NCBI RefSeq assembly: GCF_005116715.1
Contig: NZ_SWCI01000009.1
Location: 47,435 to 111,434 of the forward strand
Direction: 5' to 3'
Length of the DNA: 64,000 bases
Source of the DNA: Ferrimonas sediminicola
GTDB lineage: Bacteria > Pseudomonadota > Gammaproteobacteria > Enterobacterales > Shewanellaceae
Shown: positions 1 to 8,204 of the stretch, in pieces
Position numbering within the stretch: the first letter of the stretch is position 1
How the letters are laid out: each line of letters opens with the position of its first letter
Notes under the pieces: model-generated
Told to the model about the DNA's origin: nothing
The model's input: only the letters and a program-made list of their open reading frames with translations
The model's database searches: none
Made by a program: the position numbers and the translations under genes

Positions 1-1014
1 ATGAAGCGTGCGGAGAAGGCCCTGGATGAGGGCAGAAAGTCGACCCTGGCGGAGTGGCTGCTGATGAAGGCGCTGCGGGATCGCCTCGGCTTCTCCTTCC
101 TCAAGTCCGCCGCCACCGGCGGCGCCGCCATGGGCCCGGACACCTTCCGTTTCTTCCAGTCCATCGGCGTGCCCCTGCGTCAGCTCTATGGCCAGACCGA
201 GATGTGTGGTGCCTACACCATTCACCATGCTGACGATGTGGACTATGACAGCGTCGGCGTGGCCTTCGACAACGCCGAGGTGAAGGTGATCAACGCCGAT
301 GCCGAGGGACTGGGGGAGGTGGTGGCCCGGACCGTAGGGATGTTCTGTGGCTACCTGGGCAACCAGGCCGCCTTTGATGAGGACGTCAAGGAGGGCTGGA
401 TGCACACCGGCGATGCCGGTTACTTCAAGGAGTCCGGCCACCTGGTGGTGATTGACCGCATCAAGGACCTGGCTCACACCAGCACCGGCATCCAGTACTC
501 GCCTCAGTACATCGAGAACAAGCTGAAGTTCTCCAGCTTCATCGGCGAAGCGGTGATCCTGGGTAAGAACCGCCCCTACCTGTCCGCCATCCTCTGCATC
601 CGGTTCTCCATTGTCGCCAAGTGGGCGGAGCAGCAAGGGCTGGCCTTCACCAACTACATCAACCTGGCCAGTTTGCCCGAGGTATACGCTAAGCTCAGCG
701 AAGAGGTGGAGCGAGTCAACGCCAGCCTGCCGCCGGCGCAGAAGATCGCCAAATTTGTGCTGCTCTACAAGGAGCTGGACGCCGATGACGGTGAACTGAC
801 CCGGACCCGCAAGGTGCGCCGCGGCGTCATCGCCGAGAAGTACGGTGACATCATCGAGGCGATCTATGACGACCAGACTCGGGTGGATATCGACACGGTG
901 ATCACCTTCCAGGACGGTTCCAACACCCGGGTACAGACCCAGTTGGAGGTGGCCACCCTCATCGACCCGCCTTCCGGGCAGGCGCCCGATACCGAGCAAA
1001 GGAGAGCATCATGA
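1..1014 (+). CDS. AMP-dependent acyl-CoA synthetase/ligase, C-terminal part (5' end outside window)
   Basis: Partial gene; the first base of the window is in frame and the true start lies upstream. It is the C-terminal two thirds of an adenylate-forming enzyme of the long-chain acyl-CoA synthetase type. Visible motifs are YGQTEMCG (adenine/acyl site, about residue 63), GWMHTGDAGYF and the IDRIKDL hinge, where the small C-terminal domain begins. The family activates a carboxylic acid to an acyl-AMP and then to the CoA thioester. The stop overlaps the ATG of the next permease gene (ATGA), so it belongs to the transporter operon and may activate the imported substrate. The substrate cannot be read from the sequence. 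An upstream LivG-type ATPase would be expected but is not in view. Confidence 0.9.
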   Translation: MKRAEKALDEGRKSTLAEWLLMKALRDRLGFSFLKSAATGGAAMGPDTFRFFQSIGVPLRQLYGQTEMCGAYTIHHADDVDYDSVGVAFDNAEVKVINADAEGLGEVVARTVGMFCGYLGNQAAFDEDVKEGWMHTGDAGYFKESGHLVVIDRIKDLAHTSTGIQYSPQYIENKLKFSSFIGEAVILGKNRPYLSAILCIRFSIVAKWAEQQGLAFTNYINLASLPEVYAKLSEEVERVNASLPPAQKIAKFVLLYKELDADDGELTRTRKVRRGVIAEKYGDIIEAIYDDQTRVDIDTVITFQDGSNTRVQTQLEVATLIDPPSGQAPDTEQRRAS

Positions 1015-1904
1015 ATTTCGAGTTGTTACTGCAACTGGTGGTCAACGGGCTGATCGTTGGCCTGCTGTACGGTGTGGTGGGGATGTGCTTCGTGCTGGTG
1101 TACAAGTCCACCCAGATCGTCAACTTCGCCCAGGGGGAATTCCTGCTGGTGGGCGCCTGGACCTGCTGGGCGCTGCTGGTCTATCTGCAGCTGCCCTTCC
1201 TGGTCGGCTTCCTACTGAGCCTGGCCTTTATGGCGGTGTTCGGGGTGGCGCTGCAGATGATTGTGCTCAGGCCGATGATCGGTGAGCCCATCATCTCGGT
1301 GATCATGGTGACCATCGGCCTGTCGATCTTCTTCCAGTCGCTGACCAAGTGGATTTTCGGTGTGGCGCCGGAGAGCTACCCTCAGGTGTTTGACACCCAG
1401 AGCATCAGCCTGTTCGGCCTCAACATCGAGCTGGCGTACCTGATGAGCACCGGCATCGCCATCCTCATCATGGTGGGCTTCTACCTGTTCTTCACCCACT
1501 CCAAGCATGGCCTGGCGATGCGCGCCACCGCCTTCGACCAGCAGGTGGCCCAGTCCCTGGGGATCTCGGTCAAGCAGGTGTTCGCCATGAGCTGGGGCAT
1601 CGCCGCCACCGTCTCCGCCACCGCCGGAGTGGTGATCGGCATGGTCAACGGCGTCTCCGACTCGCTGTCGGTGATGGGGATCAAGGTGTTCCCGGCGGTG
1701 ATCCTCGGCGGCCTGGACTCCATCGTCGGCGCCATCGTCGGCGGCATCACCATCGGCGTGTTGGAGAACCTGGCGGAGTTCGCCGACAGCCAGTACCTGC
1801 ATATCGGCAACATGTATGACATCGCGCCCTTCTATGTGCTGTTGGTGATTCTGTGGTTCAAGCCCTATGGCCTGTTCGGCACCAAAGACATCGAGCGGAT
1901 TTAA
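1011..1904 (+). CDS. Branched-chain amino acid-type ABC transporter permease (LivH family)
   Basis: Integral inner-membrane permease of 297 residues, about the usual LivH length, with roughly eight hydrophobic segments. The N-terminal stretch with VNFAQGEF (about residue 37) and the GGLDSIVGAIVGG loop near residue 235 are typical of the family. It pairs with the LivM-type permease downstream and a LivF/LivG ATPase pair. It overlaps the ligase gene upstream by four bases, so translation is probably coupled. Transporters of this class sitting beside acyl-CoA ligases often handle substrates other than branched-chain amino acids; the substrate here is unknown. Confidence 0.93.
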   Translation: MNFELLLQLVVNGLIVGLLYGVVGMCFVLVYKSTQIVNFAQGEFLLVGAWTCWALLVYLQLPFLVGFLLSLAFMAVFGVALQMIVLRPMIGEPIISVIMVTIGLSIFFQSLTKWIFGVAPESYPQVFDTQSISLFGLNIELAYLMSTGIAILIMVGFYLFFTHSKHGLAMRATAFDQQVAQSLGISVKQVFAMSWGIAATVSATAGVVIGMVNGVSDSLSVMGIKVFPAVILGGLDSIVGAIVGGITIGVLENLAEFADSQYLHIGNMYDIAPFYVLLVILWFKPYGLFGTKDIERI

Positions 1905-1916
1905 AAGGAAGTAACC

Positions 1917-1952
1917 ATGAGTTTTATTGTGAAAGGAGTGCGCCATGTCTAG
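1917..1952 (+). other. Short overlapping upstream ORF (11 codons) before the LivM-type gene
   Basis: An ATG with its own ribosome-binding sequence (AAAAGGAAG about six bases before) opens an 11-residue frame, MSFIVKGVRHV, ending in TAG at 1950-1952, inside the first codons of the permease gene that starts at 1945 in another frame. Terminating ribosomes would be placed on the permease start, so it could be a translational-coupling leader. It could also be chance or the remains of an older start. No product function is claimed. Confidence 0.35.
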
Positions 1953-3018
1953 CCCGGCCATGCGACCCTGCGGCGATTTTCGCACCAGCTACAAGCAGGA
2001 CAACACCATCTTCGAGACCCGCACCATCCACTGGGTGACGGTGGCGGCCATCGCCCTGGCCTGTCTGGCGCCCCTGGTGCTGGACGCCTACTACCTGACC
2101 CTGTTCATCCAGATCTCCTACCTGGGGATCGCGGCCCTGGGTCTGAACATCCTGGTGGGCTACACCGGCCAGATCTCCCTGGGCCACGGTGCCTTCTTCG
2201 GCTTCGGCGCCTTCGCCTCCGCCTGGCTCAACACCAGCTTCGGCATTCCGGTGTTTCTGTGTATCCCCCTGGCGGGCTACCTGACCATGGGGGTGGGGAT
2301 GCTGTTCGGCATGCCGGCGGCGCGGATCAAGGGGCTCTATCTGGCCATCGCCACCCTGGCGGCCCAGTTCATCATCGAGGATTTCTTTGGCCGAGCCGAG
2401 TGGTTCTCCGGCGGCAGCGCCGGGTCCATGGCGGAGCCGGTAAACCTGTTCGGCATGGTGTTCGATACCGACGAGAGCTTCTTCTATATCGCCCTATTCG
2501 CCCTGGTGTTCATGTACCTGTGGGGCTGCAACCTGATGCGCAGCCGCGACGGCCGTGCCTTCGTGGCGGTGCGGGATCACTACCTGTCGGCGGAGATCAT
2601 GGGGGTCAAGCTGAACAAGTATCGGCTGCTCTCCTTCGGCATCTCCTCCTTCTACGCCGGCATCGGCGGCGCCCTGTACGCCCACTACCTGGGGTACGTG
2701 TCCGCCGAGGGGTTCACCATCTTCATGTCGGTGCAGTTTCTGGCGATGGTGATCATCGGCGGCCTGGGCTCGGTGAAGGGCACCTTGATGGGCTGTGTGT
2801 TCATGGTGCTGCTGCCGGAGGCTCTGGAGGGGGGCGTGGGCCTGATGAAGATGACCGAGTGGGGCAACATCCCCATGGTGGTGGACGGCCTGGCTTACAT
2901 CAAGGAGATGGCCATCGGCCTGGTGATCATCCTGTTCCTAATCTTCGAGCCCCAGGGGCTGGCCCACCGCTGGCAGCAGATCAAGAACTACTGGAAGTTC
3001 TACCCCTTCGCCTACTAG
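1945..3018 (+). CDS. Branched-chain amino acid-type ABC transporter permease (LivM family)
   Basis: Second permease of the importer, 357 residues with about nine or ten membrane segments. GYTGQISLGHGAFFGFGAF (about residue 72) and GGLGSVKGTLMG (about residue 272) are classic LivM signatures. The start at 1945 is chosen because AAAGGAG lies about six bases upstream. The protein has a short charged N-terminal tail (CGDFRTSYKQD) before the first membrane helix, as is usual in LivM relatives linked to acyl-CoA ligases. It forms the membrane channel with the preceding permease. Confidence 0.92.
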   Translation: MSSPAMRPCGDFRTSYKQDNTIFETRTIHWVTVAAIALACLAPLVLDAYYLTLFIQISYLGIAALGLNILVGYTGQISLGHGAFFGFGAFASAWLNTSFGIPVFLCIPLAGYLTMGVGMLFGMPAARIKGLYLAIATLAAQFIIEDFFGRAEWFSGGSAGSMAEPVNLFGMVFDTDESFFYIALFALVFMYLWGCNLMRSRDGRAFVAVRDHYLSAEIMGVKLNKYRLLSFGISSFYAGIGGALYAHYLGYVSAEGFTIFMSVQFLAMVIIGGLGSVKGTLMGCVFMVLLPEALEGGVGLMKMTEWGNIPMVVDGLAYIKEMAIGLVIILFLIFEPQGLAHRWQQIKNYWKFYPFAY

Positions 3019-3134
3019 CAACCGCAAATTCTGCCCCTCGGTGTGCTGAGGGGTGCGCGGGGGCGCCGGGCGGTCGGGCGTCCCCTACAACGGAAATCGG
3101 GCCTGTGGCGCCCGTAAACCAAGGGACGATAACT

Positions 3135-4376
3135 ATGTATAAGAGATCTGCTTTCTTTGCCGCCACTGCGGCCCTGACCATGGCCGCGCCGGCCCTGGCC
3201 GAGGACTCGGTATTCGTTGGCCACCTGGCCGACATGTCAGGCCCCACCGCCTTCGTGGGCAAGGTGTACGCCGACGGCGTACGCGATGCCATGACCTACA
3301 TCAACGAGCACGGCGGCATCAGCGGCACCAAGCTGGAGTTCGAGACCATCGATTACGCCTACAAGGTGCCCCAGGCGATCGCCTCCTACAAGAAGTGGAA
3401 ATCCCGCAAGGGGATGGTGGCGATGCAGGGATGGGGCACCGCCGACACCGAGGCGTTGATCTCCTTCGTCGCCAAGGATGAGATCCCGGTCTACTCCGCC
3501 TCCTACTCCGGTCACCTGACCGATCCTCAGGGCAAGAACCCCAACACCTCCAAGCCGGCACCCTACAACTTCTTCTACGGCGCCTCCTACTCCGACGCCT
3601 GCCGTGGCCTGGTGCAGTGGGCCGCCCAAGACTGGAAGGCCAAGGGTAACGGCGGCAAGCCCAAGTTCACCCACATCGGCGCCAACCACCCCTATCCCAA
3701 TGCGCCCAAGGAGGCCTGTGCGGCCTACGCCACCGAGCTGGGCTTCGAGGTGATGCCTCCGGTGGTGATCTCCATGAAGCCAGGTGACTTCAAGGCCCAG
3801 TGCCTGAGCCTGAAGAGCTCCGGCACCAACTACGGCTACATCGGCAACCTGGGGGGCTCGGTACTGTCCCTGGTGAAATCCTGCAACACCGTGGGCACCG
3901 ACATCCAGTTCATGTCCAACATCTGGGGCGGCGACAAGAAGGTGTTCGAGGCCGCCGGCGAGGGGATCAAGGACTACATCTTCCCCACCATGACCCCGTT
4001 CTGGACCGACGATGTCCCCGGCATGAAGCTGGTGCGGGCGATCTCCAGGGTCTCCGATCCCTCCGGCAAGGAGGAGCGCCTGCACCACTACATTCGCGGC
4101 GTGTGCTCCGCCTACTACATGAAGGAGGCGATGGAGTGGGCCAAGGCCAACGGCGGCATCACCGGTGAGAACATCAAGAAGGGGATGTACGCCCGCGACA
4201 ACTGGGTGCCCAAGGGGCTCGAGGGGGTGTGTCTGGCCGCCAACTGGAGCGAAGAGGATCACCGCGGCATCAACCAGGTGAACATCTACAAGGGTAACTA
4301 CAACGACGGCAACGTTCAGGTCGAACGGGTCAGCCAGATGACCCTGGAGCGCCGTGACGACTGGCTGGGATTTTGA
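3135..4376 (+). CDS. ABC transporter periplasmic substrate-binding protein (Leu/Ile/Val-binding family)
   Basis: A 413-residue periplasmic binding protein (Peripla_BP_6 type). The first 22 residues form a Sec signal peptide (MYKRSAFFAATAAL..., cleavage after ALA). The mature protein opens with VFVGHLADMSGPTAFVGK, the usual start of this fold, followed by YINEHGGISG. The frame extends far upstream without a stop, but 3135 is the only start that places the signal peptide at the N-terminus. It captures ligand for the LivH/LivM channel. Ligand identity cannot be inferred; the family includes amino-acid, urea, amide and aromatic-acid binders. Confidence 0.93.
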   Translation: MYKRSAFFAATAALTMAAPALAEDSVFVGHLADMSGPTAFVGKVYADGVRDAMTYINEHGGISGTKLEFETIDYAYKVPQAIASYKKWKSRKGMVAMQGWGTADTEALISFVAKDEIPVYSASYSGHLTDPQGKNPNTSKPAPYNFFYGASYSDACRGLVQWAAQDWKAKGNGGKPKFTHIGANHPYPNAPKEACAAYATELGFEVMPPVVISMKPGDFKAQCLSLKSSGTNYGYIGNLGGSVLSLVKSCNTVGTDIQFMSNIWGGDKKVFEAAGEGIKDYIFPTMTPFWTDDVPGMKLVRAISRVSDPSGKEERLHHYIRGVCSAYYMKEAMEWAKANGGITGENIKKGMYARDNWVPKGLEGVCLAANWSEEDHRGINQVNIYKGNYNDGNVQVERVSQMTLERRDDWLGF

Positions 4377-4439
4377 GCCGGTCAACCCAACAAGCAAGTG
4401 GGGCGCCCCGGCGCCCCGGTCAAGGAATGAGGAGTCCCC

Positions 4440-5261
4440 ATGACAGAAGCTGCAGTTCAGATTCAGACCGAAGCGCCGGTGCTGGCGGTCAACAACATTG
4501 AGGTGGTGTACGACGAGGTGATCCAGGTGCTCCGCGGGGTCAGCATCGAGGTGCCCCAGGGCAAGATCGTCACCCTGCTGGGCCCCAACGGCGCCGGCAA
4601 GTCCACCACCCTCAAGGCGATCTCCGGTCTGCTCAAGACCGAAGATGGCGAGGTGACCCGGGGGGACATCCACTTCATGGGCCAACGCATCGACACCGCT
4701 CACGCCGAGGAGATCGTCCGCGGTGGCATTTTCCAGGTGATGGAGGGGCGTCGCATCGTCGAGGATATGACGGTGATCGAGAACCTCAAGCTGGGGGCCT
4801 ACACCCGCAGCGACAACGAGGTGGCGGCGGACATCGAGATGGTGTTCGACTATTTCCCCCGCCTGAAGGAGCGCACCGGCCTGGCCGGCTACCTGTCAGG
4901 CGGTGAGCAGCAGATGCTGGCTATCGGCCGGGCGCTGATGGCCCGCCCCAGGATGATCTTGCTGGACGAGCCCTCCATGGGGCTGTCGCCGCTGCTGGTG
5001 AAGGAGGTGTTCGCCATCATCGAGAAGATCAACCGGGAGCAGGGGATCACCATGCTGCTGGTGGAGCAGAACGCTAACTACGCCCTGAAGGCGGCCCACT
5101 ACGGCTACATCATGGAGTCGGGTAAGATCGTGCTGGACGGCACCCGGGAGCAGTTGCTGAATAACGAGGATGTGAAGGAGTTCTACCTGGGCGGCGGCAA
5201 CGAGGAGCGCAAAAGCTTCAAGAACCTCAAATCCTACAAGCGGCGCAAACGCTGGCTCTAA
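4440..5261 (+). CDS. ABC transporter ATP-binding protein (LivF family)
   Basis: Cytoplasmic ATPase of 273 residues. Walker A GPNGAGKST lies at about 48-56, the ABC signature LSGGEQQ near 153, and Walker B LLDEPSMGLSP near 172. The order within the operon and the MEGRRIVEDMTVIENL stretch match LivF rather than LivG. The C-terminus is about 20 residues longer than classical LivF and strongly basic (KSYKRRKRWL), which is common in copies linked to acyl-CoA ligases. The partner LivG-type ATPase is presumably upstream of the window. The start follows GAGGAGTCCCC. Confidence 0.94.
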   Translation: MTEAAVQIQTEAPVLAVNNIEVVYDEVIQVLRGVSIEVPQGKIVTLLGPNGAGKSTTLKAISGLLKTEDGEVTRGDIHFMGQRIDTAHAEEIVRGGIFQVMEGRRIVEDMTVIENLKLGAYTRSDNEVAADIEMVFDYFPRLKERTGLAGYLSGGEQQMLAIGRALMARPRMILLDEPSMGLSPLLVKEVFAIIEKINREQGITMLLVEQNANYALKAAHYGYIMESGKIVLDGTREQLLNNEDVKEFYLGGGNEERKSFKNLKSYKRRKRWL

Positions 5262-5271
5262 GGAGGTTGGT

Positions 5272-6498
5272 ATGAGCGAGTTTTTCGATGACAAGGAGTG
5301 TCTGGATCCTGCCGAGCGTGAGGCGGGGTTGCTGACGCAACTGGATGAGTTTATCGGTTTTGCCCGCAGCCGCAGCCCCTACTACGGGGCGCTGCTGGCG
5401 CAGCTGGAGGGCCCATTAGACAGCCGGGAAGCCTTGGCCACTCTGCCGGTGACCCGCAAATCCCAGCTGATTGAGCTGCAGCAGGAGCGCGGTCCCTTGG
5501 GCGGGCTCAACCCGGAGGGGGGCAGGGTGGAGCGGCTGTTCCAGTCTCCCGGTCCCATCAACGAGCCGGAGAACACCGGCAACGACTGGTGGCGCATGGG
5601 CCGGGCCTTCTATGCCGCCGGCTTTCGCCCAGGGCAGCTGGTGCAGAACTGCCTCTCCTACCACCTCAGTCCCGGCGGCTTTATCCTCGACTCCGGTGCC
5701 CGCGCCTGCGGCTGCACCGTGATCCCGGCTGGGCCGGGCCAGACCGAACTGCAGCTGGAGATCAACGCCAGCTTAAGGCCCCAGGGCTACTGCGGCACCC
5801 CTTCGTTCCTGAAGATCCTGCTGGACCGGGCGGCGGAGAAGGACCAGAGCCTCTCATTCACCCACGCCCTGGTCACCGGCGAGGCGCTGCCCGGGCCCCT
5901 GCGCCAGCTGTTCCTGGAGGCGGGGATCCAAGTGCGCCAGGCCTACGCCACCGCGGACATCGGACTCATCGCCTACGAGAGTGAGCCGGATCAGGGGCTG
6001 GTGCTGGCGGAGGATCTCCTGGTGGAGATCGTCCGTCCCGGCAGCGGTGAGCCCGTGGCCGACGGTGAGGTGGGCGAGGTGGTGGTCACCAGCTTCAACC
6101 GCGACTATCCGCTAGTCCGCTTCGCCACCGGCGACCTGTCGGCGATGATGACAGGGACCAGCCCCTGCGGCCGCAGCAACGGCCGCATCAAGGGGTGGAT
6201 GGGGCGGGCGGATCAGACCACCAAGGTGAAGGGGATGTTTGTTCACCCGGTGCAGCTGGAAAGGCTGCGCAACCGGGTGGCGGGAATGAGCCGCATCCGC
6301 GCCCGGGTGGAGCGCCACCAGCACAACGATCGCCTGACCCTGCTGTGCGAGCCTGAGGGCCAGCCGACCCTGCCGGAGTCCGAAGTGGCCACCCTGGCCC
6401 GGGCGCTGCTCAAGCTGGGGGCCGAGGTGACCTGGGTGGCACCCGGCAGCCTGCCCAGGGACGGCATCGTCATCGAGGATTGCCGTCCCGCTCCCTGA
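5272..6498 (+). CDS. Phenylacetate-CoA ligase family protein (PaaK-like)
   Basis: An adenylate-forming enzyme of 408 residues, slightly short for PaaK relatives (about 430). YATADIGLIAYES (about residue 224) and RFATGDLSAMM (about 283) correspond to the conserved core motifs; the C-terminal subdomain begins near MGRADQTTKVKGMFVHP. It probably makes a CoA thioester of an aromatic or other organic acid imported by the adjacent transporter. It starts ten bases after livF with a good AAGGAGG site and is the last gene before a strong terminator. A decayed duplicate of its 3' end lies at about 7927-8034. Confidence 0.88.
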   Translation: MSEFFDDKECLDPAEREAGLLTQLDEFIGFARSRSPYYGALLAQLEGPLDSREALATLPVTRKSQLIELQQERGPLGGLNPEGGRVERLFQSPGPINEPENTGNDWWRMGRAFYAAGFRPGQLVQNCLSYHLSPGGFILDSGARACGCTVIPAGPGQTELQLEINASLRPQGYCGTPSFLKILLDRAAEKDQSLSFTHALVTGEALPGPLRQLFLEAGIQVRQAYATADIGLIAYESEPDQGLVLAEDLLVEIVRPGSGEPVADGEVGEVVVTSFNRDYPLVRFATGDLSAMMTGTSPCGRSNGRIKGWMGRADQTTKVKGMFVHPVQLERLRNRVAGMSRIRARVERHQHNDRLTLLCEPEGQPTLPESEVATLARALLKLGAEVTWVAPGSLPRDGIVIEDCRPAP

Positions 6499-6520
6499 CT
6501 ATCTCTGTCTGTAGTGGTTT

Positions 6521-6546
6521 GCCGGTGCATCCGCACCGGCTTTTTT
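6521..6546 (+). terminator. Rho-independent terminator after the transporter/ligase operon
   Basis: A perfect stem (GCCGGTGC / GCACCGGC with a four-base loop) is followed by six T. It lies 23 bases after the ligase stop and closes the operon. Confidence 0.9.
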
Positions 6547-6905
6547 GTGCCGGTAACCGGGTGTTGGGCCTGACTCATACCCAGTTCACTACGGCAACAG
6601 ATACCCTGCTCTACGTCTGTGCTTTTAAAATTTCCCGGTTAAGAGGGTCACACGAGTGCTTCAACACACTGTTGAAGCACAGCTTTCCGAAAGGGGGGAG
6701 TTATCGGTACACTCGCGAAAGGAGCGCGGTGAGATGGTTCGGCATCATCATCGGCCCGAGCAGTGCGCTTGAATATGGAGTGCCAGCAGAGTGCGTCGAA
6801 CAGTGCATTGCATCAAACGGATGAAGCCACATCTCATTTAGGCCATTTTGAATAACTGCTGTTGCCCGGTTGTGATGATAGCCAGCCGCAGGCGGAGAGA
6901 AAAAG
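6547..6905. other. Intergenic region with a perfect 10-bp hairpin
   Basis: No convincing gene is seen; an open frame through 6480-6824 has no coding character. At 6656-6680 there is a perfect inverted repeat, GTGCTTCAAC-ACACT-GTTGAAGCAC, without a following T run, so it is more likely an operator or RNA structure than a terminator. A ribosome-binding GGAGAG lies just before the gene at 6906. Composition is more AT-rich than the operon before it. Confidence 0.5.
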
Positions 6906-7667
6906 ATGAATCAAGGTCAGTTACTGAAGGTATTTACAACAATTGGGCCGAGGATGGAGAGCGCCGTGAGTGATTTTCTGGCCCACTGGCCCTTGGGTTA
7001 TGTTGAACACCACCGGGCTGATGAACCCGGGCTCATTACCGAGGCGTCCTGCCATTTCCTCTTTGTCGATGGTGATTTTCTGGGTGATGAAAGCGATGAC
7101 GGCGAACTTGGCTTAATGCTGAGGCGTGTTCCCGTCGAGGCTCTGTTCCTGTTGACGGAGACCGATGAGGAGAGCGAAGGCTGCATCCGAGCCGCCCTGG
7201 GTGATACCCCGGTCTACAAGCTGAAAAGCCAAATTCAGTTGCACGCGGTGCTGAACCTGCTGGCCCATGTGAGCTGCGGTTTCTCCCTCTCCTGTGTCGA
7301 TTGGGCAGATGTGCGCCGATGCCTGGACCAAGGAGAGCTGTTCGAGCAGAGAGCTGAAACGGGTTTTCCCTATGACAGTGTGCCGCTGGCGGTCTACAAG
7401 GCAGTATGCGACTTGGAACAGCGGGCACATGACCAAGGTGGTCAGATTGGTGCATTGGTACTAACGCTGCTGGGAGGGGGAGACATCTCGATGGAGCATT
7501 TTGGGGCCGCCTCCCGAATGCTTCAGGGGCTAGACGGAGACCCAGTGGTGATGGTGCAAACCAACCTCAATGAAGGGGCGACACCTGGCTATCACCTGTT
7601 TGCCACACTGACACCGGCTTGGTCGCAGACAAGAGAAGGGTTGGATCTTCCTTCATTTCTCAGCTAA
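6906..7667 (+). CDS. Divergent FtsZ-like protein lacking the GTP-binding loops
   Basis: A 253-residue protein. By eye its C-terminal half follows FtsZ: VDWADVRRCL (131-140) matches the VDFADVRTVM segment that opens the FtsZ C-terminal domain. IGALVLTLLGGGDISMEHFG (181-200) matches the strand-turn-helix with ITGG.D. TNLNEGATPGYHLFATLTPA matches the last strands. The very end, LDLPSFLS, resembles the FtsZ C-terminal peptide (LDIPAFLR) that binds FtsA, ZipA and MinC. In the N-terminal part, FLFVDGDFLGDESDDGELGL (51-70) sits where FtsZ has the GGGTGTG loop, and that loop is replaced by acidic residues. The protein is about 130 residues shorter than FtsZ and has almost no linker before the end peptide. 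I infer a GTPase-dead FtsZ relative that may bind FtsZ or its partners. It stands alone between a terminator and gene remnants. Confidence 0.7.
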   Translation: MNQGQLLKVFTTIGPRMESAVSDFLAHWPLGYVEHHRADEPGLITEASCHFLFVDGDFLGDESDDGELGLMLRRVPVEALFLLTETDEESEGCIRAALGDTPVYKLKSQIQLHAVLNLLAHVSCGFSLSCVDWADVRRCLDQGELFEQRAETGFPYDSVPLAVYKAVCDLEQRAHDQGGQIGALVLTLLGGGDISMEHFGAASRMLQGLDGDPVVMVQTNLNEGATPGYHLFATLTPAWSQTREGLDLPSFLS

Positions 7668-7926
7668 CTCATCACTACCTCAAGACTTTAACTGGATCAT
7701 GGTCGCGGCCGGCAAACTCTGCGGTAAAGAGGGGGGGTACCAAAATCGTACCATGAGAAGATCCTCTAATGTTTGCGACCATAATGGCAAGTTTAGAAGG
7801 TGTCTGGCGAAGGGCTTGTTTTCATGTGGTTTAAGTCAGCTTCTCTCTATGGCGGACGTTAACGAGACTGCGGACAAGGGGGAGGCGCCCCGCATACGAA
7901 GTTGGCCACCGGTGTAGCTGGGATGG

Positions 7927-8034
7927 CTGCGCAGCCGGCTGGCAGGGGTCAGCCGTACCTGCGCCCGGGCGAATCGCTACCAGTACGACAACCGCCTGAT
8001 CCTGAATAGCCCCATTTTTCCTAAAGCAGCATAA
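7927..8034 (+). pseudogene. 3' remnant of a PaaK-like ligase gene
   Basis: Translated in this frame the stretch reads LRSRLAGVSRTCARANRYQ and then YDNRLILNS. It closely matches the ligase at 5272-6498 around LRNRVAGMSRIRARVERHQ and HNDRLTLL. Just upstream, out of frame, KLATGVA resembles RFATGDLS of the same enzyme. The rest of the gene is missing and the reading frame is broken, so it is a decayed partial duplicate. The remnant ends at a TAA at 8032-8034. Confidence 0.7.
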
Positions 8035-8106
8035 GATGAATCGGCAGAATCAAAAGTGTGATCGATGCCCGATTGTAATCAACTTTTTGTACTATCATCT
8101 CCCTAT

Positions 8107-8144
8107 CAATAACTTAAGTTGTTGATATTTAAGGATATTATAAT
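8107..8144 (+). promoter_or_regulatory. Palindrome and TATAAT box upstream of the cytochrome gene
   Basis: CAATAACTTAAGTTGTTG at 8107-8124 is an 18-bp palindrome with one mismatched pair, followed by a consensus TATAAT at 8139-8144. The palindrome overlaps the expected -35 position, as an operator or activator site would. No well-spaced -35 box is seen. Confidence 0.4.
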
Positions 8145-8174
8145 TCTGTATTGTGGATTTCGGAAATACAGAAT
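8143..8174 (+). promoter_or_regulatory. Perfect inverted repeat in the leader of the cytochrome gene
   Basis: ATTCTGTATT at 8143-8152 and AATACAGAAT at 8165-8174 form a perfect 10-bp stem with a 12-base loop, overlapping the TATAAT box and ending about 20 bases before the ribosome-binding site. It could be an operator or an mRNA hairpin. Confidence 0.45.
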
Positions 8175-8204
8175 AGCGTTTTCTAGCATTATGGAGAGAT
8201 GATT

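Larger units (their letters stand above)
7668..8198. other. Intergenic region with gene remnant and upstream control sequences
   Basis: No intact gene is supported. An open frame at 7699-7917 has no recognisable features. The 3' remnant of a PaaK-like gene and the promoter-like sequences listed separately fall within this stretch. Confidence 0.5.

Noticed and set aside
1212..1985. Long minus-strand open frame across the LivH gene
   Set aside because: Shadow of a GC-rich gene; low-complexity His/Asp/Gly-rich translation with no domain.
6656..6680. Perfect hairpin considered as a terminator
   Set aside because: No T run follows, and the operon already ends at 6521-6546.
6480..6824. 114-residue open frame across the terminator
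   Set aside because: It starts inside the ligase gene, crosses the terminator and has no recognisable features.
7699..7917. 72-residue open frame
   Set aside because: No ribosome-binding site of note, no motif, and it runs towards decayed ligase sequence.
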